Shown here: positions 49,734 to 61,218 of the stretch, one piece after another
Layout: each line of letters opens with the position of its first letter
Position numbering within the stretch: the first letter of the stretch is position 1
NCBI GenBank assembly: GCA_030603745.1
Contig: JAUVXE010000003.1
Span: forward strand, 1-64,000
Direction: 5' to 3'
DNA: 64,000 nt
DNA from: Coriobacteriia bacterium
GTDB lineage: Bacteria > Actinomycetota > Coriobacteriia > Anaerosomatales > SLCP01
The notes under the pieces: generated by a model
What the model was told of the DNA's origin: nothing
The model's database searches: none
What the model saw: the letters and a program-made list of their open reading frames with translations, nothing else
Made by a program: the position numbers and the translations under genes

Positions 49734-50408
49734 ATGGCGGCCAAGACCAAGACGACCACACCGGTCGAGATCGAGCTGCTCGACTTCGAGAAGGACGAAC
49801 TCGCCGAGCAGGCGGCCGCCGACGAGGCGGTTCTCGGCGTGCTCGTGCATGCGCTCTCCGGCGACGACCGCCCGCGCAGAATCGCGGCCGCGCGCGCGGT
49901 CCACGCGCTCGCCATCCGCGAGCCCGCCGCGCTCAAGCCGTTCGGCGCCGAGCTCGCCGACGCGCTCGGCCGGCCCGAGGCCCAGACGCGCTGGGAGATC
50001 CTCGGCGCGCTCGAGAAGGTGGTGGGCGCCGACGCGCGGGTCGTCGACAAGGCGCTGCAGCCCGCCATCGAGGCGCTGCACGACGCCGAGTCCGGCGTGG
50101 TGCGCCTGGCTGCCTTCCGGCTGCTGACCGCGTACGGCGCGACCACCGCGACGCGCTCCGAGAAGGTGTGGCCCTACGTGGACGAGGCGATCCGCGTCTA
50201 CCACGGCGACCCGGAGTTCCCGGCGATGCTCATCGGCGTGATCCGGATGGTCAGCGGCTCGGCCTCCGACGAGGTCAAGATCGCCGCCGCCGAGCGGATG
50301 CTCTTCGACTCCGAGCACGGCAAGGGGCTGCTCGCCCGTCGCGCGAAGAAGATCGTGGGTTGCGCGCCCAAGAGACGCGCCAAGGCCAAGAAGAAGGCCG
50401 AGGAGTAG
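49734..50408 (+). CDS. HEAT-repeat protein
   Basis: This 224-residue helical protein has HEAT-like repeats (RIAAARAVHALAIREPAALKP, RWEILGALEKVVGADARVV, GVVRLAAFRLLTAYG). The C-terminus is very basic (KRRAKAKKKAEE). Adapters of this kind mediate protein binding. It lies between the leuCD pair and the isocitrate dehydrogenase gene, so it might assist one of these enzymes, but there is no direct evidence. AGGAGGCG lies before the ATG. A hairpin (GTACCA 50414-50419 with TGGTAC 50434-50439) follows the stop. Confidence 0.8.
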   Translation: MAAKTKTTTPVEIELLDFEKDELAEQAAADEAVLGVLVHALSGDDRPRRIAAARAVHALAIREPAALKPFGAELADALGRPEAQTRWEILGALEKVVGADARVVDKALQPAIEALHDAESGVVRLAAFRLLTAYGATTATRSEKVWPYVDEAIRVYHGDPEFPAMLIGVIRMVSGSASDEVKIAAAERMLFDSEHGKGLLARRAKKIVGCAPKRRAKAKKKAEE

Positions 50409-50513
50409 ACCTCGTACCAAGAGCGCACCATCGTGGTACCACCTCGCGCCGACGGGACCTCTGCGGCCGCCACGCCCACGACCTCCGACTTCGCCGAACG
50501 TGGCCGCATCGCG

Positions 50514-50519
50514 TACAAT
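50514..50519 (+). promoter_or_regulatory. Candidate -10 element for isocitrate dehydrogenase gene
   Basis: TACAAT at 50514-50519 is a good -10 hexamer 40 bases before the ATG. The best -35 at 18-base spacing is a weak TTCGCC. It supports a separate transcript for the dehydrogenase gene. Confidence 0.45.
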
Positions 50520-50559
50520 CTCGTGACACCGTACGCGATCCCGATGGAGGTACGACCGC

Positions 50560-51651
50560 ATGGCCAAGCACACCGTGACACTGATCCCCGGCGACGGCAT
50601 CGGCCCTGAGCTGACCACCGCGATGACCCGCGTCGTCGAAGCCACCGGCGTCGACATCGAGTGGGAGGTCGCCGAGGCAGGCGCGGACGTGATGGACAAG
50701 TACGGCACGCCGCTGCCCGAGCACGTGCTCGAGTCGGTCCGCAAGAACAAGGTCGCCATCAAGGGCCCGATCACCACGCCGGTCGGCACCGGGTTCCGCA
50801 GCGTCAACGTCGCGCTCCGCAAGGAACTCGACCTCTACGCCTGCCTGCGTCCCGCCTTCTCGATCCCCGGCAACGGCTCGCGTTATGAGGACATCGACCT
50901 GGTGATCGTCCGCGAGAACACGGAAGACCTCTACGCCGGCATCGAGTTCGAGCAGGGCTCCGAGGGCGCCGCGGACCTCATCAAGTTCGCCGCCGACCAC
51001 GGTGCGGGGACCATCCGCCCCGACTCCGGCCTCTCGCTCAAGCCGATCTCCATCTCGGGCACCCAGCGGATCGTCCGTCACGCGTTCGACTACGCGATCG
51101 CCAACGGCCGCAAGAAGGTCACCGCGGTCCACAAGGCCAACATCCTCAAGATGAGCGACGGTCTCTTCCTCAAGGTCGCCCGTGAGGTCGCCGAGGAGTA
51201 CGCCGACTCCGGCATCGAGTTCGACGACTACATCGTCGACGCGACCTGCATGCAGCTCGTGCTCCACCCCGAGTGGTGGGACGTCCTCGTGATGCCCAAC
51301 CTCTACGGCGACATCCTGAGCGACCTCTCGGCCGGTCTCATCGGCGGACTCGGCATCGCGCCGGGCGCCAACATCGGCGACGAGTGCGCGCTCTTCGAGC
51401 CGGTCCACGGCTCGGCGCCCAAGTACGCCGGCAAGGACCTCGCCAACCCCACCGCCGAGATCCTCTCGGCGATGCTCATGCTCCGCCACCTCGGTGAGAC
51501 CGATGCGGCCGACCGCGTGCTCGACGCCGTCAGGACCGTCATCGGCGAGGGCGAGCGGGTCACCTACGACATCAAGCGTTCTCGCTTCGGCACCACCGAG
51601 GGCTCGGTCGGGACCCAGGCCTACGCCGACGCGCTCATCGAGCACCTCTAG
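50560..51651 (+). CDS. icd: Isocitrate dehydrogenase, predicted NADP-dependent
   Basis: This 363-residue member of the isocitrate/isopropylmalate dehydrogenase family has GFRSVNVALRKELDLYACLRP (S81 and N83, the isocitrate-recognition pattern) and VRENTEDLYAGIE, which separate it from isopropylmalate dehydrogenase. Four NADP determinants of the E. coli enzyme (K344, Y345, Y391, R395) appear conserved here as K288 and Y289 (HGSAPKYAG) and Y336 and R340 (VTYDIKR). NAD enzymes have DI in place of KY. It is therefore likely NADP-linked despite its short, IDH3-like length. With the upstream leuCD-like genes it could complete citrate to 2-oxoglutarate. Homoisocitrate as substrate is not excluded. 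Confidence 0.88.
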   Translation: MAKHTVTLIPGDGIGPELTTAMTRVVEATGVDIEWEVAEAGADVMDKYGTPLPEHVLESVRKNKVAIKGPITTPVGTGFRSVNVALRKELDLYACLRPAFSIPGNGSRYEDIDLVIVRENTEDLYAGIEFEQGSEGAADLIKFAADHGAGTIRPDSGLSLKPISISGTQRIVRHAFDYAIANGRKKVTAVHKANILKMSDGLFLKVAREVAEEYADSGIEFDDYIVDATCMQLVLHPEWWDVLVMPNLYGDILSDLSAGLIGGLGIAPGANIGDECALFEPVHGSAPKYAGKDLANPTAEILSAMLMLRHLGETDAADRVLDAVRTVIGEGERVTYDIKRSRFGTTEGSVGTQAYADALIEHL

Positions 51652-51699
51652 CACCGGACCGTACCGCACGTTCGCACCGATTCCGGCCGAGGGGACGAC

Positions 51700-52941
51700 G
51701 TGGACGAGGCGCCCGTACCGATCCCCACCTCCTGGTGGGAGCGCATGCTCGCCGACCGTCGGCGCCTCGCGGCGCTGGCGGTCGCGGCGCTCGTGCTCCT
51801 CGGCCTGGTCGGGTTCGGTGTCGCGCGTGCGCTGACCTCGGGCGAAGGCGCCGATCGCGGTGGCGCCGACCTCGAGCTGCCGCCGGCCGATCCGCCGTCG
51901 GTCGAGGAGACGGTCGCTCCAGGCGCCGAGGAGACCTCCTCGGCGGGACCCGGCGGGACGGGAGGGGCGGTCGCCGACCCCGACGACGACGGCGCCACCC
52001 CGGGGGCCGCGCCGTCCGTCGCCCGCAGGGCCCCGCTCGTCGCCTACCGGCTCGGCGGGGAGGTCTTCGTCGCGCGCGAGGACGGCAGCCAGCCGGTCAG
52101 GGTGGCCGCCTCGGCGGAGGGGGTGTTCGCGCTCTCGCCCGACGGGCGCACGCTCGCGCTCGTCGAGGGGGGCGAGCTCTCGTTCGTCGCGGTCGACGGC
52201 TCGGGGCGCACCCCGGCCGGCCCCGCCGCGGCGACGGCGATCGCCTGGTGGCCGGACTCCTCGGCCGTGGCCGTGGTCAGGCCCTCCACGGGCGCCCCGG
52301 ACGTCACGGAGGTCTGGCGGGTGCCGCTTCGCGGAGGCTCGCCTGCCCGGGTCCTCGACGCGGGCGCACCCTCGATCGGCCCCGATGGCACGCTCGCGGC
52401 CCCGGCTCCCGCGTCGGCGGACGCGGGCGGCGCACCGCGCGGATCGGTGTGGGTCGTGCCCCGGGGAGGGACCGCCTCGGCGGTGCCGGTCTCCGGGCAT
52501 CCCACGGAGTGCGCCCCGGGTGCGGGGAGCGTGGTGTTCGCCCTGCAGGGGGTCGCCCCGGGCGCCGCGACGCCGGCGATCGAGCCGGGCGTGTGGGCGA
52601 TGCGACCCGACGGCGCCTCACAGCGCCGCATCGTGGGCCCGCCCGCCTCGCCGATCCCCTTCGGCTACGGCCGTCTCTCGCTCTCGCCCGACGGGCGGAC
52701 GCTCCTCTTCGCCGAGGTGGGGGACGACGGCTACTCGCGCGCGTTCACCGTCCCGGTCGCCGGGGGGACGCCGCGCCCGCTCACCGTGCGCCGCGACACC
52801 TACCCGCTCGGCTGGAGCTCAGACGGCGCCAGGGTCTTCTTCGTCGAGGGCAACGCCTTCCAGGGCGAGCCCACGAGCCTCATGAGCGCCGCGCCGGACG
52901 GCACCGGCCGCAGGGTGGTGGTCGAGGGGGCGGGGCTGTGA
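51700..52941 (+). CDS. Membrane-anchored TolB-like beta-propeller protein
   Basis: This 413-residue protein has a short cytoplasmic N-terminus, one helix (LAALAVAALVLLGLVGFGVA, about 26-46), a Pro/Glu/Gly-rich linker of about 65 residues and then an extracytoplasmic beta-propeller with repeated SPDGRTLAL, GPDGTLAAP, SPDGRTLLFAE and SSDGARVFFVEG blades. TolB/PD40 propellers bind proteins or sense ligands. No partner is evident. The GTG start has GAGGGGACG upstream. It ends just before the T-box leader of the ilv operon. Confidence 0.82.
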   Translation: MDEAPVPIPTSWWERMLADRRRLAALAVAALVLLGLVGFGVARALTSGEGADRGGADLELPPADPPSVEETVAPGAEETSSAGPGGTGGAVADPDDDGATPGAAPSVARRAPLVAYRLGGEVFVAREDGSQPVRVAASAEGVFALSPDGRTLALVEGGELSFVAVDGSGRTPAGPAAATAIAWWPDSSAVAVVRPSTGAPDVTEVWRVPLRGGSPARVLDAGAPSIGPDGTLAAPAPASADAGGAPRGSVWVVPRGGTASAVPVSGHPTECAPGAGSVVFALQGVAPGAATPAIEPGVWAMRPDGASQRRIVGPPASPIPFGYGRLSLSPDGRTLLFAEVGDDGYSRAFTVPVAGGTPRPLTVRRDTYPLGWSSDGARVFFVEGNAFQGEPTSLMSAAPDGTGRRVVVEGAGL

Positions 52942-52987
52942 CATCGGCCGGCTTCCCACCTGCGGCGGGCTCGGCTATACTCCCGAC

Positions 52988-53325
52988 CTACAACCGTATA
53001 CGGTGAGTGGCGCTGACGGGGAGTAGTAGAGGCCAATCCTCGCTCCCAGAGAGCCGGGTCATGCTGGAAGCCCGGCGCAGGACGCTTCGAACGTGTCCCC
53101 CGAGCCACCCGGAAGAACGTACCGGACCCTCCCGCGCGGACGACCTCCGACGGAGTCCGGGACCAGTAGGCCGGGTCGGTGGCATCCGTTACCTGCCGCA
53201 CGAGTGGGCGCACACGCGCACCGCCGGCTTCCCCGCCTTCACGCGGAGGGCCGGGGCGCACCGTGTGCCAAGCGGGGTGGTACCGCGGGAGGCATGACTT
53301 CTCGTCCCGGCGACGGGAGGAGTCT
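52988..53325 (+). promoter_or_regulatory. T-box leader of the ilvD operon, predicted valine specifier
   Basis: The T-box proper is GGGGTGGTACCGCGGG at 53274-53289, with TGGT to pair with the tRNA end. Stem I elements are present: AGTA at 53022-53025, AGAGAG at 53048-53053 followed by a GCCGGG/CCCGGC hairpin, and GAAC at 53089-53092. The GAA S-turn is followed by GTG (53093-53095) before the CCCC (53097-53100) that closes with GGGG (53018-53021), so the specifier reads as a valine codon. A terminator stem follows (TCCCG-GCGA-CGGGA). A TATACT at 52976-52981 is the likely -10. A second hairpin lies at 53358-53382. Uncharged tRNA(Val) would turn on the operon. Confidence 0.85.
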
Positions 53326-53502
53326 GTCCTGACCGCGGTTTTCGCGTCTTCAGGGGCCGGTCTCCTCGGCCGAGGAGGACCGTCGCGAACCGCCACCGCA
53401 TCGCCTGTCAGGCGATCCGCCCTCGCGACCGTCGGCGTCCTGCCGGCGCTCTCGGCTCGTGCGGCCGCCCGGACGCCGCCACCCGCGAAGGGAAGGTGGA
53501 CG

Positions 53503-55167
53503 ATGGAGCTGAAGAGCACCTCGATGAAGGGCGGCATGGCCAAGGCGCCGCACCGCAGCCTGCTCAAGGCTGACGGGCTCACCGACGAGGAGATCAGCCG
53601 GCCGCTCGTCGCGGTCGTCAACTCCGTGAACGACGTCATCCCCGGCCACCTCATGCTCGGCCAGCTCGCCGACGCGGTGAAGGCCGGGATCCGCATGGCC
53701 GGCGGCACCCCGCTCGAGTTCGCGACGATCGGCGTGTGCGACGGGATCGCGATGAACCACGCCGGCATGCGCTACTCGCTCGCGAGCCGCGAGGTCATCG
53801 CCGACAGCGTCGAGCTCGCCATCCAGGCCCACGCCTTCGACGCGATGGTCATGATCCCCAACTGCGACAAGGTCACGCCAGGCATGCTCATGGCCGCCGC
53901 CCGCCTCGACATCCCCACCGTGGTGGTCTCCGGCGGGCCGATGCTCGCCGGGAAGTACCGTGGCGCGCCCGTCGACCTCGACACCGTGTTCACCGCGGTG
54001 GGCAAGGTCAAGGCGGGCGAGATGACCGAGGCCGAGCTCTGCAAGCTCGAGGAGGCGGCCTGCCCCACGTGCGGCTCGTGCGCGGGACTCTTCACCGCCA
54101 ACTCCATGAACTGCCTCACCGAGGCGATCGGGATGGGACTTCCCGGCAACGGCACGGTGCCGGCGGTCTACTCGGAGCGCATCCGGCTCGCCAAGCGCGC
54201 GGGCATGAAGGTCATGGAGCTGTTCGAGGCCGGCGTCACGGCCCGGCAGATCATCACGCCGGCGGCGATCCGCAACGCGATGACGCTCGACATGGCTTTC
54301 GGCGGCTCGTCGAACACCGTGCTGCACCTCACCGCGATCGCGCACGAGGCGGGCACCCCGATCACGCTCGACGACTGGGCCGAGGTCTCGGCGCGCACGC
54401 CCAACATCTGCCGCATCTCGCCCGCGAGCGACTACCACATGGAGGACCTCTACGCCGCCGGCGGCGTGGGCGCGATCTTCTCCGAGCTCGACAAGCGCGG
54501 GCTCATGGAGCGCGACACGCCCACGGTCTCCGGCATGACGATGGGCGAGGTCATCGACGCGTCCGAGAACCTCGACACCGCGGTGGTCCGCCCGATCGAC
54601 GACCCCTACTATCCCGAGGGCGGCCTGCGCGTGCTGCGCGGCAACCTCGCGCCTAAGGGGTGCGTGGTCAAGCAGTCCGCCGTCCCCGCCGGGATGCGGC
54701 AGCACACCGGCCCCGCGCGCGTCTTCGACTCCGAGGAGACCGCGGTCGAGGCCATCTTCGGCGGGAGGATCGTCGAGGGCGACGTCGTGGTGATCCGGTA
54801 CGAGGGCCCGCAGGGCGGCCCGGGCATGCGCGAGATGCTCACGCCCACCTCGGCGATCAGCGGCATGGGTCTCTCCACGAGCGTCGCGCTCGTCACCGAC
54901 GGCCGCTTCTCCGGCGCAACCAAGGGCCCCGCGGTGGGGCACGTCTCGCCCGAGGCGGCCGCCGGCGGGCCGATCGCGTTCGTGGAGGAGGGGGACGAGA
55001 TCACGCTCGACCTCGACGCGGGCACGATCACGGTGGCGCTCACCGAGGAGCGGATGGCGCACCGTCGCCGCCAATGGACCGCGCCCGAGCCTGCGGTCAC
55101 GACCGGGTATCTCGCCCGCTACGCACGGATGGTCTCGAGCGCCGACGAAGGGGCGGTGGTGTCATGA
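53503..55167 (+). CDS. ilvD: Dihydroxy-acid dehydratase
   Basis: This 554-residue iron-sulfur enzyme makes 2-keto acids from 2,3-dihydroxy acids in valine/isoleucine synthesis. The cluster cysteines are visible in [12 protein letters not shown] and [39 protein letters not shown] is the conserved C-terminal motif. ATG 53503 gives the usual start ([20 protein letters not shown]) with GGGAAGG upstream. In-frame extension to 53179 runs through the T-box leader and is not protein. It is the first gene after the T-box and overlaps ilvB by four bases. Confidence 0.97.
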   Translation: MELKSTSMKGGMAKAPHRSLLKADGLTDEEISRPLVAVVNSVNDVIPGHLMLGQLADAVKAGIRMAGGTPLEFATIGVCDGIAMNHAGMRYSLASREVIADSVELAIQAHAFDAMVMIPNCDKVTPGMLMAAARLDIPTVVVSGGPMLAGKYRGAPVDLDTVFTAVGKVKAGEMTEAELCKLEEAACPTCGSCAGLFTANSMNCLTEAIGMGLPGNGTVPAVYSERIRLAKRAGMKVMELFEAGVTARQIITPAAIRNAMTLDMAFGGSSNTVLHLTAIAHEAGTPITLDDWAEVSARTPNICRISPASDYHMEDLYAAGGVGAIFSELDKRGLMERDTPTVSGMTMGEVIDASENLDTAVVRPIDDPYYPEGGLRVLRGNLAPKGCVVKQSAVPAGMRQHTGPARVFDSEETAVEAIFGGRIVEGDVVVIRYEGPQGGPGMREMLTPTSAISGMGLSTSVALVTDGRFSGATKGPAVGHVSPEAAAGGPIAFVEEGDEITLDLDAGTITVALTEERMAHRRRQWTAPEPAVTTGYLARYARMVSSADEGAVVS

Positions 55168-56924
55168 CACAACGTATCACCGGGGCGGAGGCTCTCGTCA
55201 AAGCCCTGCAGGCCGAGGGGGTCGACATCATGTTCGGCTACCCGGGCGGCGTGGTGCTGCCCATCTACGACGCGCTCTACGACGCCGAGGACATCAAGCA
55301 CGTCCTCGTGCGCCACGAGCAGGGCGCGATCCATGCCGCCGACGGCTACGCGCGGGCGACCGGCCGTCCCGGCGTCGCGCTCGTCACGAGCGGTCCGGGC
55401 GCGACCAACACGGTGACCGGGATCGCGAACGCCTACATGGACTCGATCCCGCTCGTGGTCTTCACCGGGCAGGTCGCAACGAGCGTCATCGGCACCGACG
55501 CGTTCCAGGAGTCCGACATCACGGGCATCACGATGCCCATCACCAAGCACAACTACCTGGTGAAGGACGCGGCCGAGCTGCCCGAGGTCATCAAGGAGGC
55601 GTTCCACATCGCCACCACCGGGCGCCCCGGTCCCGTGCTCATCGACGTGCCGGTCGATGTGAGCAAGGGCGAGGTCGACTTCGCCTATCCCGAGACGGTG
55701 AACCTGCCCGGCTACAAGCCGACCTACCGGGGGCACGCCAAGCAGATCAAGCAGGCCTCCAACCTCATCGCCAAGGCGCGCAAGCCGCTCCTCTACGTGG
55801 GCGGCGGCGTGATCGCGAGCGGGGCGGCCAGAGAGGTCAAGGAGCTCGCCGAGCTCATGCAGCTCCCGGTCACCTGCACGCTCATGGGCAAGGGCGCGTT
55901 CCCCGAGGACCACCACCTCTTCATCGGCATGCCCGGGATGCACGGCGCCAAGTACACCAACTACTCGATCACCGAGACCGACCTGCTCATCGGCGTGGGC
56001 GTGCGCTTCGACGACCGGGTGACCGGCAAGCTCTCGGCGTTCGCGAGCAAGGCCAAGGTCATCCACGTCGACATCGACCCGGCCGAGATCGGCAAGAACA
56101 AGCCGGTCGACGTGCCGATCGTGGGCGACGCCAGACACATCGTCGCCGCGCTCGTGGAGGAGCTCCGCAAGATGGACGCCGCGCCGCGCACGGACGCCTG
56201 GATGCGCGCGATCGACGACTGGCGCAACCGCTTCCCGCTCCACTACTCGGGCGAGACCGGCACGATCATGCCGCAGCGGGTCGTGCAGCGCATCGACGCG
56301 ATCGCGAACGAGATGGGCCGTGAGCTCATCGTCTGCACCGAGGTCGGCCAGAACCAGATGTGGGCGATGCAGTTCCACACCTGCCGCTCGCCCCGCACCT
56401 GGGTCTCCTCGGGAGGACTCGGCACGATGGGCTTCGGGTTTCCCGCGTCCATCGGCGCGCAGGCCGGCCGGCCCGACGCGCTCGTGGTCGACATCGCGGG
56501 CGACGGCTCGTTCCAGATGGTGAGCCAGGAGCTCGCGACCGCCAAGGTCCACGACCTGCCGGTCAAGGTCGTCATCCTCAACAACGGCTACCTCGGCATG
56601 GTGCGCCAGTGGCAGGAGCTCTTCTACGGCAAGCGCTACAGCCAGTCGGTCCTGCCGCAGGACTGCCCGGACTTCGTGAAGCTCGCCGAGGCGTACGGGT
56701 GCTTCGGCGTGCGGGCCGAGAAGCCCGAGGACGTCGACCAGGCGCTCGCCGCGGCGTTCGCCTACGACGGGCCCGCGGTGGTGGACTGCCGGGTCGAGGC
56801 CGAGGAGTGCGTGTTCCCGATGGTCGCGCCCGGCGGCTCGATCGACGAGATGCTCGGCGGGATCCCCGGGTGCCCGGTCTCGGAGATGCTCGACGACGAA
56901 CTCCTCGAGGAGGTGTGGGAGTAG
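55164..56924 (+). CDS. ilvB: Acetolactate synthase large subunit
   Basis: This 586-residue ThDP- and FAD-dependent synthase condenses pyruvate with pyruvate or 2-ketobutyrate. The activating glutamate is in [18 protein letters not shown]. The ThDP-binding GDGSF and the asparagine-rich [17 protein letters not shown] are in the C-terminal domain. ATG 55164 overlaps the ilvD stop (ATGA), and the small subunit follows with no gap, so the two subunits are co-translated. Confidence 0.97.
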   Translation: MTQRITGAEALVKALQAEGVDIMFGYPGGVVLPIYDALYDAEDIKHVLVRHEQGAIHAADGYARATGRPGVALVTSGPGATNTVTGIANAYMDSIPLVVFTGQVATSVIGTDAFQESDITGITMPITKHNYLVKDAAELPEVIKEAFHIATTGRPGPVLIDVPVDVSKGEVDFAYPETVNLPGYKPTYRGHAKQIKQASNLIAKARKPLLYVGGGVIASGAAREVKELAELMQLPVTCTLMGKGAFPEDHHLFIGMPGMHGAKYTNYSITETDLLIGVGVRFDDRVTGKLSAFASKAKVIHVDIDPAEIGKNKPVDVPIVGDARHIVAALVEELRKMDAAPRTDAWMRAIDDWRNRFPLHYSGETGTIMPQRVVQRIDAIANEMGRELIVCTEVGQNQMWAMQFHTCRSPRTWVSSGGLGTMGFGFPASIGAQAGRPDALVVDIAGDGSFQMVSQELATAKVHDLPVKVVILNNGYLGMVRQWQELFYGKRYSQSVLPQDCPDFVKLAEAYGCFGVRAEKPEDVDQALAAAFAYDGPAVVDCRVEAEECVFPMVAPGGSIDEMLGGIPGCPVSEMLDDELLEEVWE

Positions 56925-57410
56925 ATGCAGCACACACTGTCGGTTCTCGTGGAGAACAAGCCGGGCGTGCTCACGCGCGTGACCGCGCTCTTCTCGCGGC
57001 GCGGGTTCAACATCGACTCGCTGGCGGTGGGCGTGACGGAGGACCCCACGCTCTCGCGCATCACGATGGTGGTGAGCGCGGCTGACGTGCCGCTCGAGCA
57101 GATCACCAAACAGCTCCACAAGCTCGTGAACGTGCTCAAGATCAACGACCTCGACCCGGCCGAGATGGTCGACCGGGAGCTCGTGCTCTTCAAGGTCAAC
57201 GCGCCGCCCGACCGCCGGCACGAGGTCATCGAGGTCACGAACGTGTTCCGCGCCAAGATCATCGACGTGGGCAAGAACAGTCTCACGATCGAGGCGACGG
57301 GCACGAGCGAGAAGCTCGCGGCGATGGAGGACCTGCTGCGGGCGTACGGCATCAAGGAGATGGCACGGACCGGACGGATCGCTCTGGCGCGCGGGTCGCG
57401 CGAGAGCTAA
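56925..57410 (+). CDS. ilvN: Acetolactate synthase small (regulatory) subunit
   Basis: This 161-residue regulatory subunit has an N-terminal ACT domain (LSVLVENKPGVLTRVTALFSRRGFNIDSL) and a C-terminal ALS_ss_C domain. It confers valine feedback on IlvB. The ATG starts directly after the ilvB stop. Confidence 0.96.
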   Translation: MQHTLSVLVENKPGVLTRVTALFSRRGFNIDSLAVGVTEDPTLSRITMVVSAADVPLEQITKQLHKLVNVLKINDLDPAEMVDRELVLFKVNAPPDRRHEVIEVTNVFRAKIIDVGKNSLTIEATGTSEKLAAMEDLLRAYGIKEMARTGRIALARGSRES

Positions 57411-58430
<1,020 letters not shown>

Positions 58431-58438
58431 GGGGAGCG

Positions 58439-59587
58439 ATGCAGAAGAAGTACCTGATGACGCCGGGCCCCACCCCGGTCCCCGCCGAGGTCCTGCTCGC
58501 GCAGGCCCGGCCGATGATCCACCACCGCACGCCGGACTTCTCGGCCATCTTCATGGAGGCGGTCGAGGGGCTCAAGTACGTCTTCCAGACCGAGGCGTCC
58601 GACGCCCTCATCATGTCGTGCTCGGGCACGGGCGTGATGGAGTCCGCGTTCGCCAACTGCTTCTGCGCCGGTGACACGGTGGTCGTGGCCCGCAACGGCA
58701 AGTTCGGCGACCGCATGGGCCAGCTCGCGAAGGCCTACGGGCTCGACGTGATCGACCTGGCCTACGAGTGGACCTCCACGGTCGACCCGGCCGATATCGC
58801 GACCGCGCTCGAGGCGAACCCCGGCGTGCGGGGCGTGGTCGTGGTGCAGTCGGAGACCTCGAGCGGCGTCCTGAACGACGTCGAGGCGATCGGCGCGATC
58901 GTCGCGGAGTACCCCGAGTGCGTGTTCATCGTCGACTCGATCACCGGGATCGGCGCGGTCGAGTGCAAGACCGACGAGTGGAACCTCGACGTGGTCATGA
59001 CCGGCTCCCAGAAGGGGCTCATGCTCCCGCCCGGGCTCGCCGCGCTCACCGTCTCGCCCAAGGCGTGGCGTGCCTACGAGCGCTCCACCCTGCCCAAGTT
59101 CTACTTCGACTGGATGCGCTACAAGAAGAACATCGAGAAGGAGACCACGCCGTTCACGCCGCCGGTCTCGCTCATCATCGGCCTGGCCGAGGCGCTCAGG
59201 ATGATCCGCGAGGAGGGCATCGAGAACACGGTGGCCCGTCACGCGCGCCTCGCCGAGGCGACCCGCCGCGGCTGCGAGGCGCTCGGCCTCGAGCTCTTCG
59301 CGCCGGCCGACGGCCGCGGGTCGGCGGTCACGCCGGTATGGGTGCCGGAGGGCGTCGACGGCAAGCGGATCGTCAAGGTCATGAAGGACACCTACGGCGT
59401 GACGATCGCCGGCGGCCAGGACGACTACGCCGGCCGGATCTTCCGGGTGGGCCACCTCGGCTACTTCGGCGAGTTCGACATCATCACCACGCTCGCGGCG
59501 CTCGAGATGACGCTCGCGGGGCTTGGCTACCAGTTCGAGCGCGGCGCCGGGATCAGCGCCGCCGAAGCCGTCTTCATGGGCGAGTAG
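58439..59587 (+). CDS. Class V aminotransferase (serine-glyoxylate / phosphoserine type)
   Basis: This 382-residue PLP-dependent aminotransferase of the alanine-glyoxylate/serine-pyruvate branch has TPGPTPVPAEV at the start, DSITGIGAVECKTDEWNLDVV, and the PLP lysine in TGSQKGLMLPPGLA. Pairing with serA directly downstream (14-base gap) suggests it serves as the phosphoserine aminotransferase, as archaeal-type relatives do; glyoxylate use is also possible. GGGGAGCG lies before the ATG. It shares the T-box-led transcript with the ilv genes, or may have its own promoter. Confidence 0.88.
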   Translation: MQKKYLMTPGPTPVPAEVLLAQARPMIHHRTPDFSAIFMEAVEGLKYVFQTEASDALIMSCSGTGVMESAFANCFCAGDTVVVARNGKFGDRMGQLAKAYGLDVIDLAYEWTSTVDPADIATALEANPGVRGVVVVQSETSSGVLNDVEAIGAIVAEYPECVFIVDSITGIGAVECKTDEWNLDVVMTGSQKGLMLPPGLAALTVSPKAWRAYERSTLPKFYFDWMRYKKNIEKETTPFTPPVSLIIGLAEALRMIREEGIENTVARHARLAEATRRGCEALGLELFAPADGRGSAVTPVWVPEGVDGKRIVKVMKDTYGVTIAGGQDDYAGRIFRVGHLGYFGEFDIITTLAALEMTLAGLGYQFERGAGISAAEAVFMGE

Positions 59588-59601
59588 GGGGTCACCGGAA
59601 G

Positions 59602-61194
59602 ATGACACAGCACATGAAAGTCCTCGTCGCCGAGAAGATCGCCGAGAGCGGCGTCGAGATGCTCAAGGGGCACTTCGACGTCGACGTGAGCCTCGGCCTG
59701 ACGCCTGAGGAGCTCGTGGCGGCCATCCCGGCCTACGACGCGCTCATCGTGCGCTCGGCCACGCGCGCGACGCGCGAGGTCATCGAGGCGGGCGTGCGGC
59801 TCAAGATCATCGGCCGGGCGGGCGTGGGCGTGGACAACGTCGACGTCCAGGCCGCGACCGAGCGCGGCATCATCGTGTGCAACGCGCCCACGAGCAACAT
59901 CGTCTCGGCAGCCGAGCACACCGTCGCGCTCATGCTCGCGCAGGCGCGCAGCATCGCGCAGGCGAACGCGAGCATGAAGGAGTGCAAGTGGGAGCGCTCC
60001 AAGTTCACCGGCACCGAGGTCTACGAGAAGACGCTCGCGATCTTCGGCCTCGGCAGGATCGGGTCGCTCGTGGCCGAGCGCGCCCGTGGCCTCGGCATGC
60101 GGCTGATCGGCTTCGACCCCTACCTCACCGAGGAGCGGGCGCAGTCGATGGGCGTGGAGCTGTTCGCGGACGTGAACGAGATCCTGCCGCAGGCGGACTT
60201 CATCACGGTGCACCTGCCCAAGACCAAAGAGACGATCGGCATGTTCGGGGCGGAGCAGTTCGCCCTCATGAAGGACGGCGTGCGGCTCGTGAACACCGCG
60301 CGCGGCGGCATCTATCAGATGGACGCGCTCCGCGAGGCGCTCGAGAGCGGCAAGGTCGCCTCGGCGGCCATCGACGTCTTCGAGGTCGAGCCGTGCACCG
60401 ACTCGCCGCTGATCGGCTACGAGAACGTGATCCTCACGCCGCACCTCGGGGCGTCGACCGCCGAGGCGCAGGACCGCGCCGGCGAGCAGATCGCCGAGTA
60501 CGTGAGCGCGGGGCTCCTCGGCAAGATGGTGCCCACGGCGGTCAACATCGCGCCCATCGCGCCCGACGTGCTCGACCAGGTGGGACCCTACATCGAGCCC
60601 GCCGAGGACCTCGGCAAGATGGTGGCCCAGATGGCGCGGGGAGGCGTGGAGTCGATCGACGTGCTGCTCGTGGGCGGCCTGGCCGACATGGACACGCGCA
60701 TCCTGCGCACGGCGGTCCTCAAGGGGCTGCTCACGGTGGTGGGCGCGGAGAGCGTCAACTTCGTGAACGCGGACTACTACGCCGAACAGCGGGGGCTGCG
60801 GGTCACCGAGACCAATCGGGCCGAGACGCACGACTTCGTGTCGATGGTCGTGGTGCGTGCCGTGACGCCGGAGGGCCCGGTCGAGATCGGGGCGGCGCTC
60901 GTGGGCAAGAAGAACGAGCCGCGGCTCGTCACCGTGCTCGACTACGACGTGGACCTCAAGCCGGCGCGCAACATGGCGTTCTTCCTCTACCCCGACCGTC
61001 CCGGGATGATCGGCAAGGTGGGCACGATCCTCGGCGGGGAGGGCATCAACATCGGCTCGATGCAGGTGGCACGCAAGGAGAAGGGCGGCGAGGCGCTCAT
61101 GTGCCTCACGGTCGACACGCCGCTCACCCGCGAGCTGCTCGACCGCATCGTGACCGAGGCGGAGATGACGACCGCCTGGAGCGTGGAGCTCTAG
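59602..61194 (+). CDS. serA: D-3-phosphoglycerate dehydrogenase (long form)
   Basis: This 530-residue enzyme oxidises 3-phosphoglycerate, the first step of serine synthesis. The NAD site is [21 protein letters not shown], the catalytic residues lie in VNTARGGI and [15 protein letters not shown], and the intervening allosteric (ASB) domain and C-terminal ACT domain ([21 protein letters not shown]) mark the long actinobacterial-like form. ATG 59602 may be replaced by 59614 ([13 protein letters not shown]). It ends the operon just before a bidirectional terminator. Confidence 0.96.
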   Translation: MTQHMKVLVAEKIAESGVEMLKGHFDVDVSLGLTPEELVAAIPAYDALIVRSATRATREVIEAGVRLKIIGRAGVGVDNVDVQAATERGIIVCNAPTSNIVSAAEHTVALMLAQARSIAQANASMKECKWERSKFTGTEVYEKTLAIFGLGRIGSLVAERARGLGMRLIGFDPYLTEERAQSMGVELFADVNEILPQADFITVHLPKTKETIGMFGAEQFALMKDGVRLVNTARGGIYQMDALREALESGKVASAAIDVFEVEPCTDSPLIGYENVILTPHLGASTAEAQDRAGEQIAEYVSAGLLGKMVPTAVNIAPIAPDVLDQVGPYIEPAEDLGKMVAQMARGGVESIDVLLVGGLADMDTRILRTAVLKGLLTVVGAESVNFVNADYYAEQRGLRVTETNRAETHDFVSMVVVRAVTPEGPVEIGAALVGKKNEPRLVTVLDYDVDLKPARNMAFFLYPDRPGMIGKVGTILGGEGINIGSMQVARKEKGGEALMCLTVDTPLTRELLDRIVTEAEMTTAWSVEL

Positions 61195-61218
61195 CGGCGG
61201 TCAGAGCGGCGACCGTGA

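Noticed and set aside
50414-50442. GTGGTACCAC palindrome resembling a T-box core
   Set aside because: There is no stem I or antiterminator around it and the region is only 150 bases. It fits a small hairpin after the HEAT gene better.
53179-53502. N-terminal extension of IlvD
   Set aside because: It runs through the T-box and terminator. Family homology starts at ATG 53503.
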